A stretch of 64,000 nt of DNA from Pyrus communis (GCF_963583255.1 NC_084815.1:16663807-16727806); one strand, 5' to 3'. Counted from the stretch's first letter, positions 22,204-35,127 are shown. The notes: generated by a model not told the origin, from the letters alone. Made by a program: numbers and translations.

Positions 22204-25200
22204 TTAGTCAGATATCCTCATCTCAACTCCAAGAACGTCCTTCACTACCTCATATGTGACAAAAGCAATTGCTATGGACGGCACCACCTAAAAGAACAAC
22301 AAAAGTGTTTTTAAGGTTTAGATAGAACATAAGTACGCGAAGATATGCTAAGATTTTAATATCAATTACAGGATAATGCCTTTAATCACTGACCTTAACA
22401 GAGTTTGGGACCAAACCCTTGTACAGCGCTCCAAACCCCTCATGACGGACCGTTTTCCTGAAGGCATCAACCATCCCAGTATATTCCAGGGATGCCCTAC
22501 TCTTCCCATCACCAACGACAACCAAAGCAGCATCCTTCCAGCCTACCATCTGCATTCTTCTCCGGATGACATCGAGAGGGTAAGCAACTGTCTGGCCAAC
22601 AGTCCCAGCAGCAGCCCCACATGCAAGCCTCGTAGTTACACTCAACTCAGAGTCCTGGACTAGTCCAAAAGGTCTACTTTTGATCAACCAGTCTTTCAGA
22701 GATTCATAAACAGCAAAATTGAGACCAACATAAGGTACCTGTAAAAAAATTAGAAAACACTTAAGACATCTCGTACAAAAATGTGAATAAAACCTTTCCT
22801 CCCACAATATTACCCAATAAAAGTATCCCATCAGAACTATAACTCATCATCTATACTGAACACAGTGCAGAATACGACAACGGAAATGTTAATGAATGAA
22901 CCGACGATTTGATAGAGGATTCTATTTATTTTAGCACTATAGAAAATACAGAAATAAAAAAACACTTCACTTACAACTCCTATGACAGAAGGCAGCCAGC
23001 CTCTGTACAGAGCCCGGGGTCCTTCTTCCCTAAAGACAGTTGTGAGAGCATGATATATTCCCCTATATTGCTGAGGAGACATGTCTGTCTGAAGAAATAA
23101 AGTTCAAACAAATTTAAGCCATTAAAGTGAATTTGTAATAATAATTGCCTCGATAATAGGAAGAAATATCCAAAATATACCTGGACAGTCAGACGACCTC
23201 GTACCATGTCCATTGGGTAAGTTGCTGACATGGCAATAATTCCAGCACATGCACCAGCTCCAAGGCGTAATAGAGGTGTGAGTTGAGCATCTTCTGAAGA
23301 GATGAATAACAAATATCACTCTAGCAATCCATCAAAGCCACAATTTTCATAATTAATTATGTTTCCTCCCAAAATTGGATCTATAAGACATACGTTTTAC
23401 ATGAGGGAAGAACATGGCCACAGAAAGCACACAACTGATTCAATGTTAACAAGAAACTCATTGTCAATCAGATATCAGATGACAAACACAGACTGAATGG
23501 ACTCAACCCAGGAAATCAAAAGGATTAATTTACATGCTTCTCTAGGTGGAAAACTACAACCACAAAAGGGAATGGTTTGAATCGTTTGATAATCCAAGCA
23601 TAAATCAATAAAAATAAGACACTACCTCGCAACATACTACCATTTAACATTAGATATCATAACCCAAATATAAAAGCACACAAACAATAAATTGAACTTC
23701 CTAACCCTATCAAGACTGACAGTAAAGAGCATTCAAGTTATCATTGACAAGCTACAAAATGGGTAACTGGCAGTTGTCTAGAACTGTGAAAATTAGTTTG
23801 AATTGATTCATTCCAAATGAAGCCACCTATAATTTCATGGCAATTGACTTTGCATATGAAATAGGCACGAGGTGGTCATACCATTTCCAGTTTGCTGTCG
23901 GTAGAACCATAGAATACCCCTATTTAGACAAAGTACATGAAGGCGAATAAGTTATCAAAATGCAGCTGACAGGAAACGAATATGGACATTTAAGTACAAA
24001 AAGCTTTATTGGGGGGAGGGGAACAATAAACGTATGAAGATAAGTAGTAATACAAATCAGTGCACATAATAAAAAATTGTGGGGGTTCGGGGGAACTGGG
24101 ACATGGAGAAGCATACTTTGATGCTTCATCGTAGCTAAAGAACTTGACTGCTGAATTTGGGACTATGCGAGCACAATTAGTTCCATTGCCTTTAAACAAG
24201 CCTCTAAAACCCTCAGTTCTCCATATGTACTTCAAGCCCTGAATTGTCCCATTGTATTTAATACTATGGGGATTTTGAACCTGCATTTATCGAAAAGCAA
24301 ATCCAATTTAGTTTGACACAATATAAAATGCATAATGCTTAGGTCCTGACGAGCCACCAACACCACATACACAGCCCCCGGTACAACCAAAAAGAGAGCA
24401 TTGATTAACATGCATTCCATTACAGTGATAAAGGTTTCATAAACACAGTATTGATTAAGGATCCAAATGGTACATCTCCAAATTTCCCGTATGTGCAAAT
24501 AAGAGAAATACCTGCAGCAAAATTTTTAATCTTTCCAATGGAGCAACAGCAGTTCGTGACCTGCAGCAGGTAGTCAATACCAGATAGAGAAGCGTAAGGT
24601 TTGAAGTTCACACACAGCACTCTTGTTATATGTAACACAACAAACATTACAACAATGCCTATGGACAACTGCTTTCATGCATAACAGCAACACATAACTA
24701 TTTGTTCTTAACACCCAATGATCTAAAACCTATTTACAATGAAATAACAACTCCGACAACAAGAAATGGGTGCTTCCAGTTAAGCAAACAGCATAGAGAT
24801 CATAAAACATACAATCTTCACCCATCAAGATCCCATTTCCTCCTCATGTGCGCCATCCATTTCCCACAAGTATTTTCGTCCTGAAATACATCGCCATGCA
24901 GTGATCGAGCCTCAAGACATACATAATTCCTTACAATATACTTCCAACGAACATTGAAATTCAACTACACCATTGGTAATTACTGCATTTATATGAAATT
25001 CCAGTAAGAATAAACAATTCAATGAAAACTAATTAAGGTTTTCCATTTCCGGGCAATCAAACATTAACGAATCGAAAAAAAATATAGTCCAATAATTCAT
25101 GCCACAAATTTAAGAAAATCATAGGAAAAAAATTGCTTGAAAACGAAACCTAAAGTAAATTCAGCATAAAAACAAATAAAAGCAAAAGGGGTAAAGCAAA

Positions 25201-25447
25201 GAAATCATATAAAGAAAATAAAAAAGTAGAAAATTTCTACTTATTCAGTAGAAAAATAAAATACAGATTTGCCACGAACTCACACTCCACCGGCGACTCC
25301 TCCGGCGACGAGGGACTTGGCGATGCTAAGCAAAGCATGGCCGGTCGGCGCCTTCACTCCTTCGCTGGCGAGCTTCGCCTCCTCGGCCAGGTTCACAATG
25401 GTCGACACTGCAGAATCACTCGTCCTCTTCACGTCCTCCGACGCCAT
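22204..25447 (-). CDS. ADNT1: Mitochondrial adenine nucleotide transporter (ADNT1-like)
   Basis: This is a mitochondrial carrier family member of the inner membrane. Plant ADNT1 exchanges AMP/ADP with matrix ATP. Eight exons can be joined in frame with consensus GT-AG sites: 25447-25284, 24560-24512, 24280-24117, 23919-23882, 23293-23181, 23088-22975, 22738-22394 and 22287-22204. They give 1,071 bp, or 356 residues plus stop, the family length. All three carrier signatures are present: PLERLK in exon 2, YPMDMVRGR in the fifth exon and YPLDVIRRR in the seventh. The N-terminus MASEDVKRTSDSAVSTIVNL and the C-terminal VTYEVVKDVLGVE also match ADNT1. The start at 25447 is the first ATG that fits. 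A 38-bp exon (23882-23919) encodes GILWFYRQQTGN. No lesion was seen. Confidence 0.95.
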
Positions 25448-25660
25448 TAAACCCCACGCACAAACAGACACTCAGAGAACCTCGACGGCTGGCCGGAACC
25501 TTAGGACTCCCGGACCAATCCGCCGCCGATAGGATCCAGGAGTTAGTTATTCCGGCAATTTATGGGCAGTTATGCGGCCGCATGGGTAGGGAAAGGAGGC
25601 GTGGCGTTGGGTAGGGGAACGCGAGTGGAGAATATAGAGCCGTCGTCACTATAAACCTGC
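25448..25660 (-). promoter_or_regulatory. Putative 5' UTR and core promoter of ADNT1-like gene
   Basis: Upstream of the start codon on the minus strand the sequence is relatively GC-rich, unlike its surroundings. It contains a TATA-like GTTTATAG at about 25648-25655, roughly 200 bp from the ATG. The transcription start cannot be seen directly. Confidence 0.35.
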
Positions 25661-27120
25661 ACCTTTTTCTTTTTTCTTTTTAATTTTTTTTATATTTGAT
25701 ATTTTTGTGGAAAAGATATAGGATTTTGGGGATGTGATATTTTTGGTGGGTGTTTATTTGGGAAAAAGAAATTTGTTTTACAGCTGTATGTTGCCGCGTT
25801 TTACTAGAAGACGGGTATGTCTTGTTTGTTGGTGGTAACGGTAACTCATGGGCTAGCTTGTAACTGTCAAAAATCAAATACATACTCTCTTCTTTTCGGT
25901 TGGGTGAGCAATCATGTAATAATGCAATATCAAACTAGTTACACGAGTTGAATCTAATATTTGATTGAGATTAATCTCAATTATTAGTTTATAAAGACAA
26001 ATTCATTCAGTTATTCTCTATCTTGACTCATTCTATTCATTCTATCTTATTCCTCTTAACTCGTAAAATTACACCAAAATTTGGACTCATATTCACTTAA
26101 ATATCAGCTAAAGTTGGGAGAGCCCAAAAGATTTGGCCTAACAAAAAAAAGTCCAATCTAATTTTTCGGCTTACGAAACCAAACGTGTATAGAAAATTTG
26201 GGTTCGATTTTGGTTTTATTTTTTCAGTTAACCGAAATTTATGTTTAGTTTTTGTTTGGCGTTTTTTGTTTGGTTATCAAACCGTAACTAGTACAATTGT
26301 CTATTGGAGTTTCTCTACAATTGTAAGCATAAAGTGATTCTCATAAATCACAATTTTAATACCTAATTATGATTGACCTATTGTATGACTTACACTATAA
26401 ACTTTTAAATAAGTGTTACTTTTTTTTATGCTTGATTGTGAATAGAAATCAATTAACCATATTAAGAGGAAAAAGTTGGTTATACCAACCAAGTTTGTTC
26501 CAATTAAGAGCATTCATTTTTACATTTGAGCTTTGGTGCTAATATTGTTTGTATTTGTTTATCTTCTTATAATAAACATTTGTAGTTTCTATACATATGG
26601 TAGTTGTTTAAGAGTTTACTATAGTTTTCTGTTTTGAGCAATTTCACTCCAGATCATTTTTTGATCACTAAAGCATTGTTCTCATTTGACGCCTTTGTAT
26701 TTATTTTAAGGAATACTTTAGATGCAGTCCCTAGTCCCTAACACTCTTTGACTAAAACCTTAATGGTATTCAAAGTTTGATCAAAGTCCTTTGACTTTGT
26801 ACACTTCATTATATTACTATTAATATTTATACTTTTATAGTTTCGACATTAATTGTTTGATATTTTATTATGAGATTTATAATCCTATAAATTTAAAATC
26901 TCTCATTATAATACTATTAGAAACGGTTACAATAAAAAAAATTCAAACATTTTAATTGAATAAATGGATAAAAACTGTGTAACAATAAGAAATAATAAAT
27001 GGCAAAAGAATGTATCCATAGTGTTAAAATAATTGGTACATTTTACAAAAAAAATTGGTACATTTCACATATAACAAAGTGGTACATTAATAAAGAAGAA
27101 TTGGTACATTATAAATAAAT
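25661..27120. other. AT-rich intergenic region
   Basis: No supportable gene. The sequence is AT-rich. Near 27030-27115 the motif GGTACATT recurs several times at irregular spacing, as the left edge of the repeated A-rich block that follows. Confidence 0.7.
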
Positions 27121-27164
27121 TAGGGTACAAATAAAAGATTAAAAAAATTATGAGTACAAATGAA

Positions 27165-27350
27165 ATTTTAAAAAATATGGGCGCAAAAAGAAATTAATAT
27201 ATGGATACAAATTAAAACTAAAAAGAAAATACTACAAATTTAAAAATAAAAAAAAATAATAATAAAAAAAAGTTGAAAAATTAAAAGTGGGTACAAACTA
27301 AAAATAAAAATATATGATACAAAGTTTAGCCATAAAACATAAACATATGT
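27165..27350 (+). repeat. A-rich direct repeat, left copy
   Basis: This is similar to 31485-31621. Shared blocks include GCAAAAAGAAATTAATATATG (left) against CACAAAAAGAAATTAATATATG (right), GGTACAAACTAAAAATAAA and TTTAGCCATAAAA. The two copies flank the Gypsy-type LTR block. The right copy is interrupted by a Cassandra LTR exactly after TTTAGTCATAAA. Confidence 0.75.
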
Positions 27351-28046
27351 AATTTTTCTATCATTGATTAATTATGCAATGTCACGTGACGGGAAGCATG
27401 ACACACCCGACCGAGATCAGGGTGTGCTGGCCGTCACGTGGAAGTGACATAGCCACGTGCACAGTGCGGAAGCTAATAAAATAGTAATACAAATAGTACG
27501 AATAAATAAAAACTAGCAACATAAGGTGATAAAACAAGTGCTAGCGTAGGTGAGACGCTAAGTTCAGAGCAACAAGCCTACAGCAGTCCAAAAGAAAAAT
27601 GATTCGACAACAGTACACCCGAAGGTGACCCTACGCTGGTGATCGTCTGTCATAAATGCCGGGAAAGCCCTCTGGGAAACCACCGGACCTGCTAGACAAC
27701 TAGAACCTGGAGGGGCGCAAAACAAAAGCGTGAGTGGGCAAAAACAAAGCTTTTCGAAAACCATTTAGTAAAATACATTCTAACCCCTCGCCGTAAAACC
27801 TGTATACTTCCCAGAAAATAAACATATATACGTATATACAGATATGCCAATCATGCTCAAGAATATGCCATGTCGGAACCTCAGAATGAAATGTAAGTGC
27901 TCAGGTATAAATCATAACAATAACATATAATCTGGCAGCCGGAGTCACCTAACGTGACCTGTACGGCTGCATGTAGAGCTCAAATCTCAAACTCAATAAC
28001 TGAACCTGCCCACGAGTCGGAACCACCTAAAGTGGTATGTACGACA

Positions 28047-29911
28047 TGTTGGAAGTATGCCCACAAAGCCACTCATTTGATGTAATAGCTTTTTGGAATA
28101 CTTATTGTGTTAAACTTTTATATGTTTAATAGAGGGCAAAGTTTATTGTTAATCACTATTTATAGTATCTTGTGTTTAAGCAATAAGGGAATCCAAGGAA
28201 TGTATTTGATCTAAGAGACAAGTGATTTAAGTTAGTTAAATTAACGAGACCTTTCTCTTATGTTCATTCCTAAAACGTTCCTAGCCATAGGATTGCCAAT
28301 TGGGCATTGACAATCCGCTAAGGTTAGTATGTGTTATGTCGACTCAAGCGTGAGTATGAACTAGTCTCAAGTCATTTGGTGTTGGACACTAAGGCAAACA
28401 CATAGGTGCTCGAAAGAGTAATCGAATACACTGAACAACGATCAAACGAGAGTTCGAACATACATGTCATGTGAGAACTCAATAGTTGTAATATGCAAAG
28501 TAGTCCTTTGACCTGAGGCATCATTGATGTCTAATGGTTAGGTCCTTGATCTTTGATTATGTCAACGGCATTCCATTGGAGTGTCCACGACATTGTTGGG
28601 GTCAAGCTATTTAGTCATGTAGGCATATGAATGCACAACAAGGGATCTCTAACCTTCCATGGTGGAAGGAGAATACTCTAAGATATGATTCGAGAGTCTT
28701 TGGCCAAAGCATATGAATATGACTAAGGAAGCTTGTTCCAAATCTTATTCAATTGAATCATATAGAGAAGTATCACATTGGATAGTAGACATGAAACAAA
28801 CTATCACTTAAACAATGTGATTAAGAGTATTGTATTAGAGAAGGACCGTATTGCATTGTAGTTGTAACTGGATAGGTTCTCCAACCACTTCTACTTAGCT
28901 TGGGTAACCATGACATGCTGCTAGGCGTCACCCATGGTTTGTGGAAGCCCTAAAGATTAGCAAACACTAATTTTAAGGGAGAATTGAAATGTGGTTTCAA
29001 TTCACAATCGATCGTTAAGAGTAACATCGCCCACTACCTCGCTAATTGGAACCTAATGGATCGTACACCGAGTAAGGATATAAGTGAAGAAATTATATGA
29101 AATGGATAAGCAATTAAATGGTTTAATTGAAGAATGGTCAAGATTAATTAAATAGTTAATTAATTATACGAAACGTTCGTATTGGGCGTTTAAGTTAGTT
29201 TTGGGCTTCGGGGCACAAAAACGTTTTGGTCCACAAGGCCCATTATGTTTAAGTTGTATGACAACTAAAACAAAATGGGCAATTAAGCCCAATAACAAAT
29301 GGAGGCCGGCCATATCAAGGGTAGTGAGAACTTTTGCTTAATTGCAAGTTTGCCACTAACCTAAGAGATGAAGTATAAAATCATCTTTATAGCTTTGTTT
29401 CTAATTAGGGGTTTTCTAATTGAATTTGGGTGAAACATATTCTCTCATTTTCTACATAGAGGCCGGCCACTTAGGGGAGGAACATCTAGCAATCTTCTTC
29501 TTCCCTAAGTCATCCATTTCATCTTCACACTACATCTTTGGTGTGGAGACTTAGAGACACCAAACCTTTGGTGTTTTGGAGAACTAATCCTCAAATCCTC
29601 AAAGAAGAAAATGAGCACTAAAAGGGAGGAAATCACAAGGAAGATCCAAGGAGCAAGGAGGTGACTTGAAGGCCCTCCACTTGGGTGAATCCCTTGTGCA
29701 ATCAAGGATGAGCTTCAAGGGTAAAGAATCTCTAAATTCTTATTCTCTTTAATATTGTTAAAGAGTCTTATGGTTCACCATATACTAGGCTTTGAAAGTC
29801 ATGGGTTTTATGAATTGTTTTTGAATGCATGCCTACTTTAAAGTGTTATTAGTATGCCTATGTATTCAAATGTTCTTACATGTTCTTAGTTAGGACAAAA
29901 TTTTTCCTTCA
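28047..29911 (+). mobile_element. Solo Copia-type LTR with 5-bp TSD
   Basis: It begins TGTTGGAAGTATGCCC and ends TTTTTCCTTCA, with perfect flanking duplications CGACA (28042-28046 and 29912-29916). It shares order and many blocks (AAACGTTCCTAGCCATAGG, TTGACCTGAGGCATCA, GCCCACTACCTCGCTAA, GGCCGGCCA) with the LTRs at 47233-49043 and 60930-62824. It belongs to the same superfamily but a diverged subfamily. No internal region remains, so it probably arose by LTR-LTR recombination. Confidence 0.93.
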
Positions 29912-30669
29912 CGACAGGCCTGGGTGTAATACATATAAACGCTCTGGTGCTACGATCACGTGAAGGCTGTGCGAATAATCGCGGGTCACCTACGAGTCGG
30001 AACCACCTAATGTGGTCTGTACGACAGGACTGTGCACCTAACTTGGATCCAAGCTAAGCGTGTGGTGCGGGAGGTGAACATCACGTGAAAGACTGTGCCC
30101 TACACTGGGCGGGAGCACTAACACCGGGGGTGCAGGTTATGAGCTCTCTAAGCATCTCAAACCACTACTGAAATATAAACATGAATAACACTTACCTGGC
30201 ACTTACCTGTGCGTCCACAGCACCCAATATGCATATGTATATATATGCAACCAATAATGTACTAACAATGCACAACCAACGATAATATAATGCATGGCAT
30301 ATGGCAAACAATAATTCAAATCAATTTCTGGGAAAATATAAGTATATAGGTATATACGGAAAACCAAAAGCCCACTCACTGGTATGTGGAAGGGTCGTAG
30401 CCCCCCTGCCTCGAGTGACCACGCTCGTCCTCGGGATACGTATCACCTATATGCGAAACAACTACAAAAACGTTAATTTTAAAGCACATAACCAACTTCT
30501 CGTAATAACTTCTCATACATTGCTCAAATTGGACAAATGAATATACCAACGTGCTCTACACAACCTCAGGATCACACCCAAATTTTTAGAAAAAAATTTC
30601 ACCGCCGCACGCGCCCCCACGCGCCGGCCAAGGCATGGCCACACGTGCCTGGCACGCTGACGCCGTCAA

Positions 30670-30765
30670 CTGACGCCGTAGGGAATATTCCGTTAGTTCT
30701 AACGGATTCCGTTAATGGCGTCAGGAATATTCCGTCAGACTTGACGGAATATTCCGTCTCCTTCC
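30670..30765. promoter_or_regulatory. Repeated palindromic GGAATATTCCGT motif in LTR
   Basis: Within the Gypsy-type LTR, the self-complementary GGAATATTCC occurs three times in about 90 bp (near 30683, 30722 and 30748). Related GATTCCGTTA and CCGTCA/TGACG pieces lie between. Such clustered palindromes could be protein-binding sites or form stems; the function is unknown. Confidence 0.5.
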
Positions 30766-31484
30766 CCGGCGAACCTCCGGCACCGTCGCCGGCGCCGGAA
30801 AATCGCGAAAACTTTAAACTTCGATATCTCGCCCGTTTTTCATCCAAATTTCATAATTTTGGCACCAAAATGAAGCCTAGGACTAGGGGAACACAACCAT
30901 ACAACTTTTAAGGGTTAAAAACCATGGAATCTCACCTGCAAAATCGATCCAACTCCGGCCAACTTCGAACCCAACGATCCCGACGTCCACTTCCTTCAAA
31001 CAAACTACTCCGAGTCTCCTTGGGACTCCACCAAGCTACCTACAAGCTTCATTTTCCTTAAAACGTGAGAAATCACGTTTGCATGAATAGTACCCAAATC
31101 GGACATCGTCGAATCGACGTGAAAACGATGGAGTTCTCACCTGAAAATGGTACGACTGGACTCCCACGAGCCTCACGAGCTCGAATGTGTACTCAGTTCC
31201 TTCGATCTGTGGAGATTTAGTGTGCTTGTGTGTGTGTCCGTACGTTTTCGAAGAAAAAGGGAAGGAATGGGGCTCAGGACAATCACAGGGAAAGGAACAG
31301 AGGGTTAAGGAGAGTGAGAGTGTGAGTGTGTGGCCCAACACATGCCAACACAACACAAAACAACCAATAGACGTAAAAGAAGCGAACTAGGGCCAAAATA
31401 GTCTTTTCACACGTGCGTTAAAACGTTTTTGGGACGGGCTGTCACAAACACATATGCAAAAATACAAATAAAGCTTTAAAAAAG

Positions 31485-31621
31485 ATGGGCACAAAAAGAA
31501 ATTAATATATGAGTACAAATTAAAACTGAGAAGAAAATTGGTACAAATTAAAAAAGGTTTGCAAATTAAAAATGAGTACAAACTAAAAATAAAAATATAT
31601 GATAAAAAATTTAGTCATAAA
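31485..31621 (+). repeat. A-rich direct repeat, right copy
   Basis: This is the counterpart of 27165-27350 (see that entry). It runs into the target duplication of the Cassandra solo LTR. Confidence 0.7.
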
Positions 31622-31890
31622 TGTAAGATCCCACATCGACTAACGGAGAGGGGGTGATGTGCATTATATGTACATGATCCCCTCCCTATAGCACGAGGCA
31701 TTTTGGGAACTCATTGGTTCTGAATCCCATAAGAACTCTGAAGTTAAGCGAGAGTGGGCGAGAGCAATCCTAGGATGGGTGACCCCCTGGGAAGTTCTCG
31801 TGCCGAAACCCAAAAACAAAACTGTGAATGAATGGTAAGCCTAGGGTGGACAATATTGTGTTACAGCGGAATCTAGTTTGAGATGTGACA
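31622..31890 (+). mobile_element. Solo Cassandra LTR carrying 5S rRNA-like sequence
   Basis: It begins TGTAAGATCCCACATCG and ends GAGATGTGACA, and is flanked by perfect ATAAA duplications (31617-31621 and 31891-31895). About 31685-31805 resembles 5S rRNA, including GAAGTTAAGCG (A-box region) and GGATGGGTGACCCCCTGGGA (the C-box/IE region). This is the hallmark of Cassandra terminal-repeat retrotransposons in miniature. The left A-rich repeat (27340-27350) shows the uninterrupted target. Confidence 0.93.
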
Positions 31891-31895
31891 ATAAA

Positions 31896-33175
31896 TATAA
31901 ATATACTAATTGTAACATTTTTAATACTTAAGGAATTTATTTAAAAATAAAAAATATTTTATTATTGAAATAATTAATGATATTATTAATACCAAGAATC
32001 TTGATCAAAAATTAAAAATGAATAAAGTTTTAATCAATGAAGTAGTAAAATGAGAGATGAGAACCTAATTTTTCTTTATTTTAATTAATCAATGTAATAT
32101 CAAATTACGGTTTGTAAAAAAAAAATTAAATAAATAAATAATTCTCATCTCAATCCTTTTTTTTTTATTTGACATAGGATTTAACGAGATGGTGACGATC
32201 TCATATTAATCTTATCCCTTTAATTTCAAGCTGAAAATGATGTTGTTGGTCCACAAAATTCGATCCCTTCAATTCAAGCACAACAATACCCGAAATAAAT
32301 CAACACTGTCGATATCGAAATTCAACCATGTCTTGCACAATCAAATGCAAAGCGCACAAGTTTGCAGGAGATAAAAGGAATGTGCGGAATTTTTTTATTT
32401 TTCACATATTCTTTTAATTTACGATCATAGATTTAAATAAATTAAAAAAAATAAAATGAAAAAAATTAACAAAAAAATATGTAAGAATTAAAAAAAGAAA
32501 AAAAGAAAATAAAGTGTTTTACCACACATCCCAAGATAAAAAAACATGATGGCCACAAGTGAAACAAAAACTTGGAAAAGACATTGCATGCTATTGTCCT
32601 GGTGCTCTTCGTAAATATGCCAAAATTTTTGCCCTAATTTTAGGACATACTCCAGCACTTGGACCCGTTACATCCAATCCACAGGTCGGATCTAACAGCT
32701 CTAAGTGATCGGTTATGCAATACATCGGTGTATGGTAAAGTTAAAAACTTTGCACATATTTTGGGGCATGACTTTTTTAAGGGATGAGTAGGATATGCTT
32801 TTATAGCTAATTATACTGACATAAATTTAGCAATTAGAAAGTGCATAGTCGCGCCGTGATATACAAGTACATCCTCAATGAGAGGTTCTATATGAGATTA
32901 GAAAAGTACATTAAGGGGTTCTATATGAGTTTCGAGGAATATTTGGAGCTCTAAAAAAGAATCTCACCCAATAAGGGGTTATATATTTTTCGAGCTCTAT
33001 ATGGAGCTATATATTTTATTATGCAGTAATTTGATTACGCAGTAAATTTATTATTGTCTTAACTTCTTTAAACTTGATTTTTGAACATGTTATCTTAAAT
33101 TTTAATTTATGAACTTTTTAACCTAAAAATATTCAAATTTTGAAGAAGTTAGATTTTATCATTTATACACTGTTG
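31896..33175. other. AT-rich intergenic region without genes
   Basis: No coding frame or element boundary could be supported. There are scattered poly-A and poly-T runs and a weak repeat of GGGGTTCTATATGAG / GGGGTTATATATTTTTCGAG near 32915-33005. Confidence 0.6.
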
Positions 33176-33425
33176 TAGGTTCTCTTATCTCAATCTCATC
33201 CGTTGATTTGTTTTTATGAAATCAAACAAGATAAGATTTCGTTTCATAACAATCATTGATTTTGATTATCTTATCTCAATCTCATCTGTTGGTTTGTTTC
33301 TATGAAATCAGACAAGATAAAAGTTAATTTCATAACAACCATTAGTTTATTTATCTGATTGACACATTCTCTGAAATCAAACAAGATTTTCATTTGATAA
33401 CAATCACTGAATTGGATTATCTAAT
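33175..33425 (+). repeat. Degenerate tandem repeat, about 2-3 units of ~105 bp
   Basis: Units share TTATCTCAATCTCATC, TATGAAATCA, ACAAGATAA and TTCATAACAA, in that order, starting near 33184 and 33279. A third, shorter unit lies near 33355. The spacing is close to 100 bp. Confidence 0.7.
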
Positions 33426-33429
33426 CACA

Positions 33430-35117
33430 ATTTAGTTATGTTATTTGTTTATATTTTCAGTTAAGGTCTCTAAACTACCAATGTTAAATTTCATCCATTT
33501 TTTTTTATGAATTTTTCATTCTAGAATATTAAACATGAAGCACAACATTTTTTTTTCTAATTAATAACACAAAAAATAGTCGTTTGTATATGTTTTCTTA
33601 ATCAAACAAACAGTTGAAAATAAACTCTTAAAATCCTAAATGGTTGAAAAATAAACCTTTAAAATCATGTTTTGGAATAAAAAATGGGGCTCACCCATTT
33701 CTAAACTAAAAAAAAAAAAAACAAAAACCAAGACTGAGCCCTCAATTTGCTGTGGTCCCCTACTTTTGGGGGCTAGATATAGCCTAACTTCTTGCTACCC
33801 AAGGATTGAACTTGCTAACCCTTGTGGTGGATGTAGCCCCATTTTTCAGGCCATTGAGGATGAAATTTTTCATTAGAGCTACAAATGTGGTAGTCTCAAG
33901 GTGGATAAAGCCCCTATTGGGGATTAATTTGATACGAAACAATATTAAAATAATACGTTTCAGGTCAACCCGTCAACGAGTTGGGTTGTTAGCAGGTCAA
34001 CTTGTGAACGAGTCGGGTTATTAATGGGTCACTCGTTAAGATAACTTGTTTAACACAAAACAACTCATTTGACAGGTCTAGACATTAGGCATGACACTTT
34101 CTTGCATGACCCACTAACTCGATGAAACAACACAAATAACATAGGTTTTGAGTCAACCTGTTAACTAGTCGGGTTGTTATCGGGGGTTATCTGTTTAGAT
34201 TCATTAAGATAACATGTTTAACACAACATAATCTATTAAGATATTAAATATGACATAAAAGCGACACGACACACACAACCAGATTGCCAGGTATGTACAT
34301 GTTTAAGTATAACAAGCGAAAATTTATTAAGACGTCAACAACTCAATTGGAACCAAAATTGGCGTTGACAGTTTTTCCATCACTCCCTTAAACGTGTACA
34401 TACTAATCTAGATTTATGCAGTTAGAGAATAGTAATCGAGTCGTATCGTGTAGTGTTTTGCTTTGACAGATATGGTATGCGAGGAAATTTAAGACTTGAA
34501 CAACAAAACTCAAAAACTAACCAAAAAAGTAAAACACACAAAAAAAAAAGAAAAAAAAAAAAGGGTGAAACATGCACCTACGCATTAAGCCCCATTGAAG
34601 TTGACAGTACCACCACGATCATTTGGCAAATTAAACTGGGGAATGATTGTGCAGAAGAATAAAAATAGGGAAGTAAGTATGTGTAAGATTTTCCCTTTTT
34701 GCATGGTTAAGTTTTTATTTTTTTTATTTTTTTAGTTTCAAGTACGATGTACACTAAAGAAGAAGGAATGTATACAAACAACGAGGATAAGGTGCTAACA
34801 ATTGGCTTCGATAAAAATCTTACAGGAATTTCAACTCAGACGAAGTAAAAAAGAACGTCCAACACCAAACAAATTAATTAGTACCGATATCCTCAAAAAG
34901 AATATAAAACATTACACTAGAAAGTTCTTCAAACCATGTTACTTAGATTATCCAAAGTTAAGCTCAGTCTGTGTATTCCTTACCTTCCATTCATATTTCA
35001 ATACCTCATTTAATTTAATCTTGCAATATAAACCTATATGAGAATGCTAAATCTTTAATACTTTTTGCGAAAATGAGAAAATTAAGCATAATCAGCAAGA
35101 CACTTTTTCAAATTGTT
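33430..35117. other. Intergenic region with degenerate repeats
   Basis: No gene was supported. Between 33960 and 34260 a block containing GTCAACCCG, AACGAGT(C)GGGTT and TTAAGATAACTTGTTTAACAC recurs in two diverged copies. This type of sequence is often seen in plant transposon ends, but no terminal repeats were found. Short open frames at 33667-33876 and 34453-34662 are low-complexity. Confidence 0.55.
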
Positions 35118-35127
35118 ATATTAAAGG

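Larger units (their letters stand above)
27380..31446 (-). mobile_element. Gypsy-type solo LTR (interrupted)
   Basis: Read on the minus strand, the block begins TGTGACAGCCCGTCCC at 31446 and ends GTCACGTGACA at 27380, the TG...CA form of an LTR. Without the nested 28047-29911 insert it is about 2.2 kb. It contains several copies of GAGTCGGAACCACCTAA (near 28013 and 29994) and a GC-rich part (30600-30800). No gag or pol was seen. A clear 5-bp target duplication was not identified (ATGCAA occurs on both sides, but not flush with the right end), so solo-LTR status is inferred. The Gypsy assignment rests on the terminal sequence and is moderate. Confidence 0.6.

Noticed and set aside
31685..31805. 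Possible genuine 5S rRNA genes (here and near 59592-59715 and 59945-60070)
   Set aside because: They are embedded in LTRs with TG...CA ends and 5-bp target duplications and carry many changes from 5S rRNA. They are Cassandra sequence, not functional rRNA genes.
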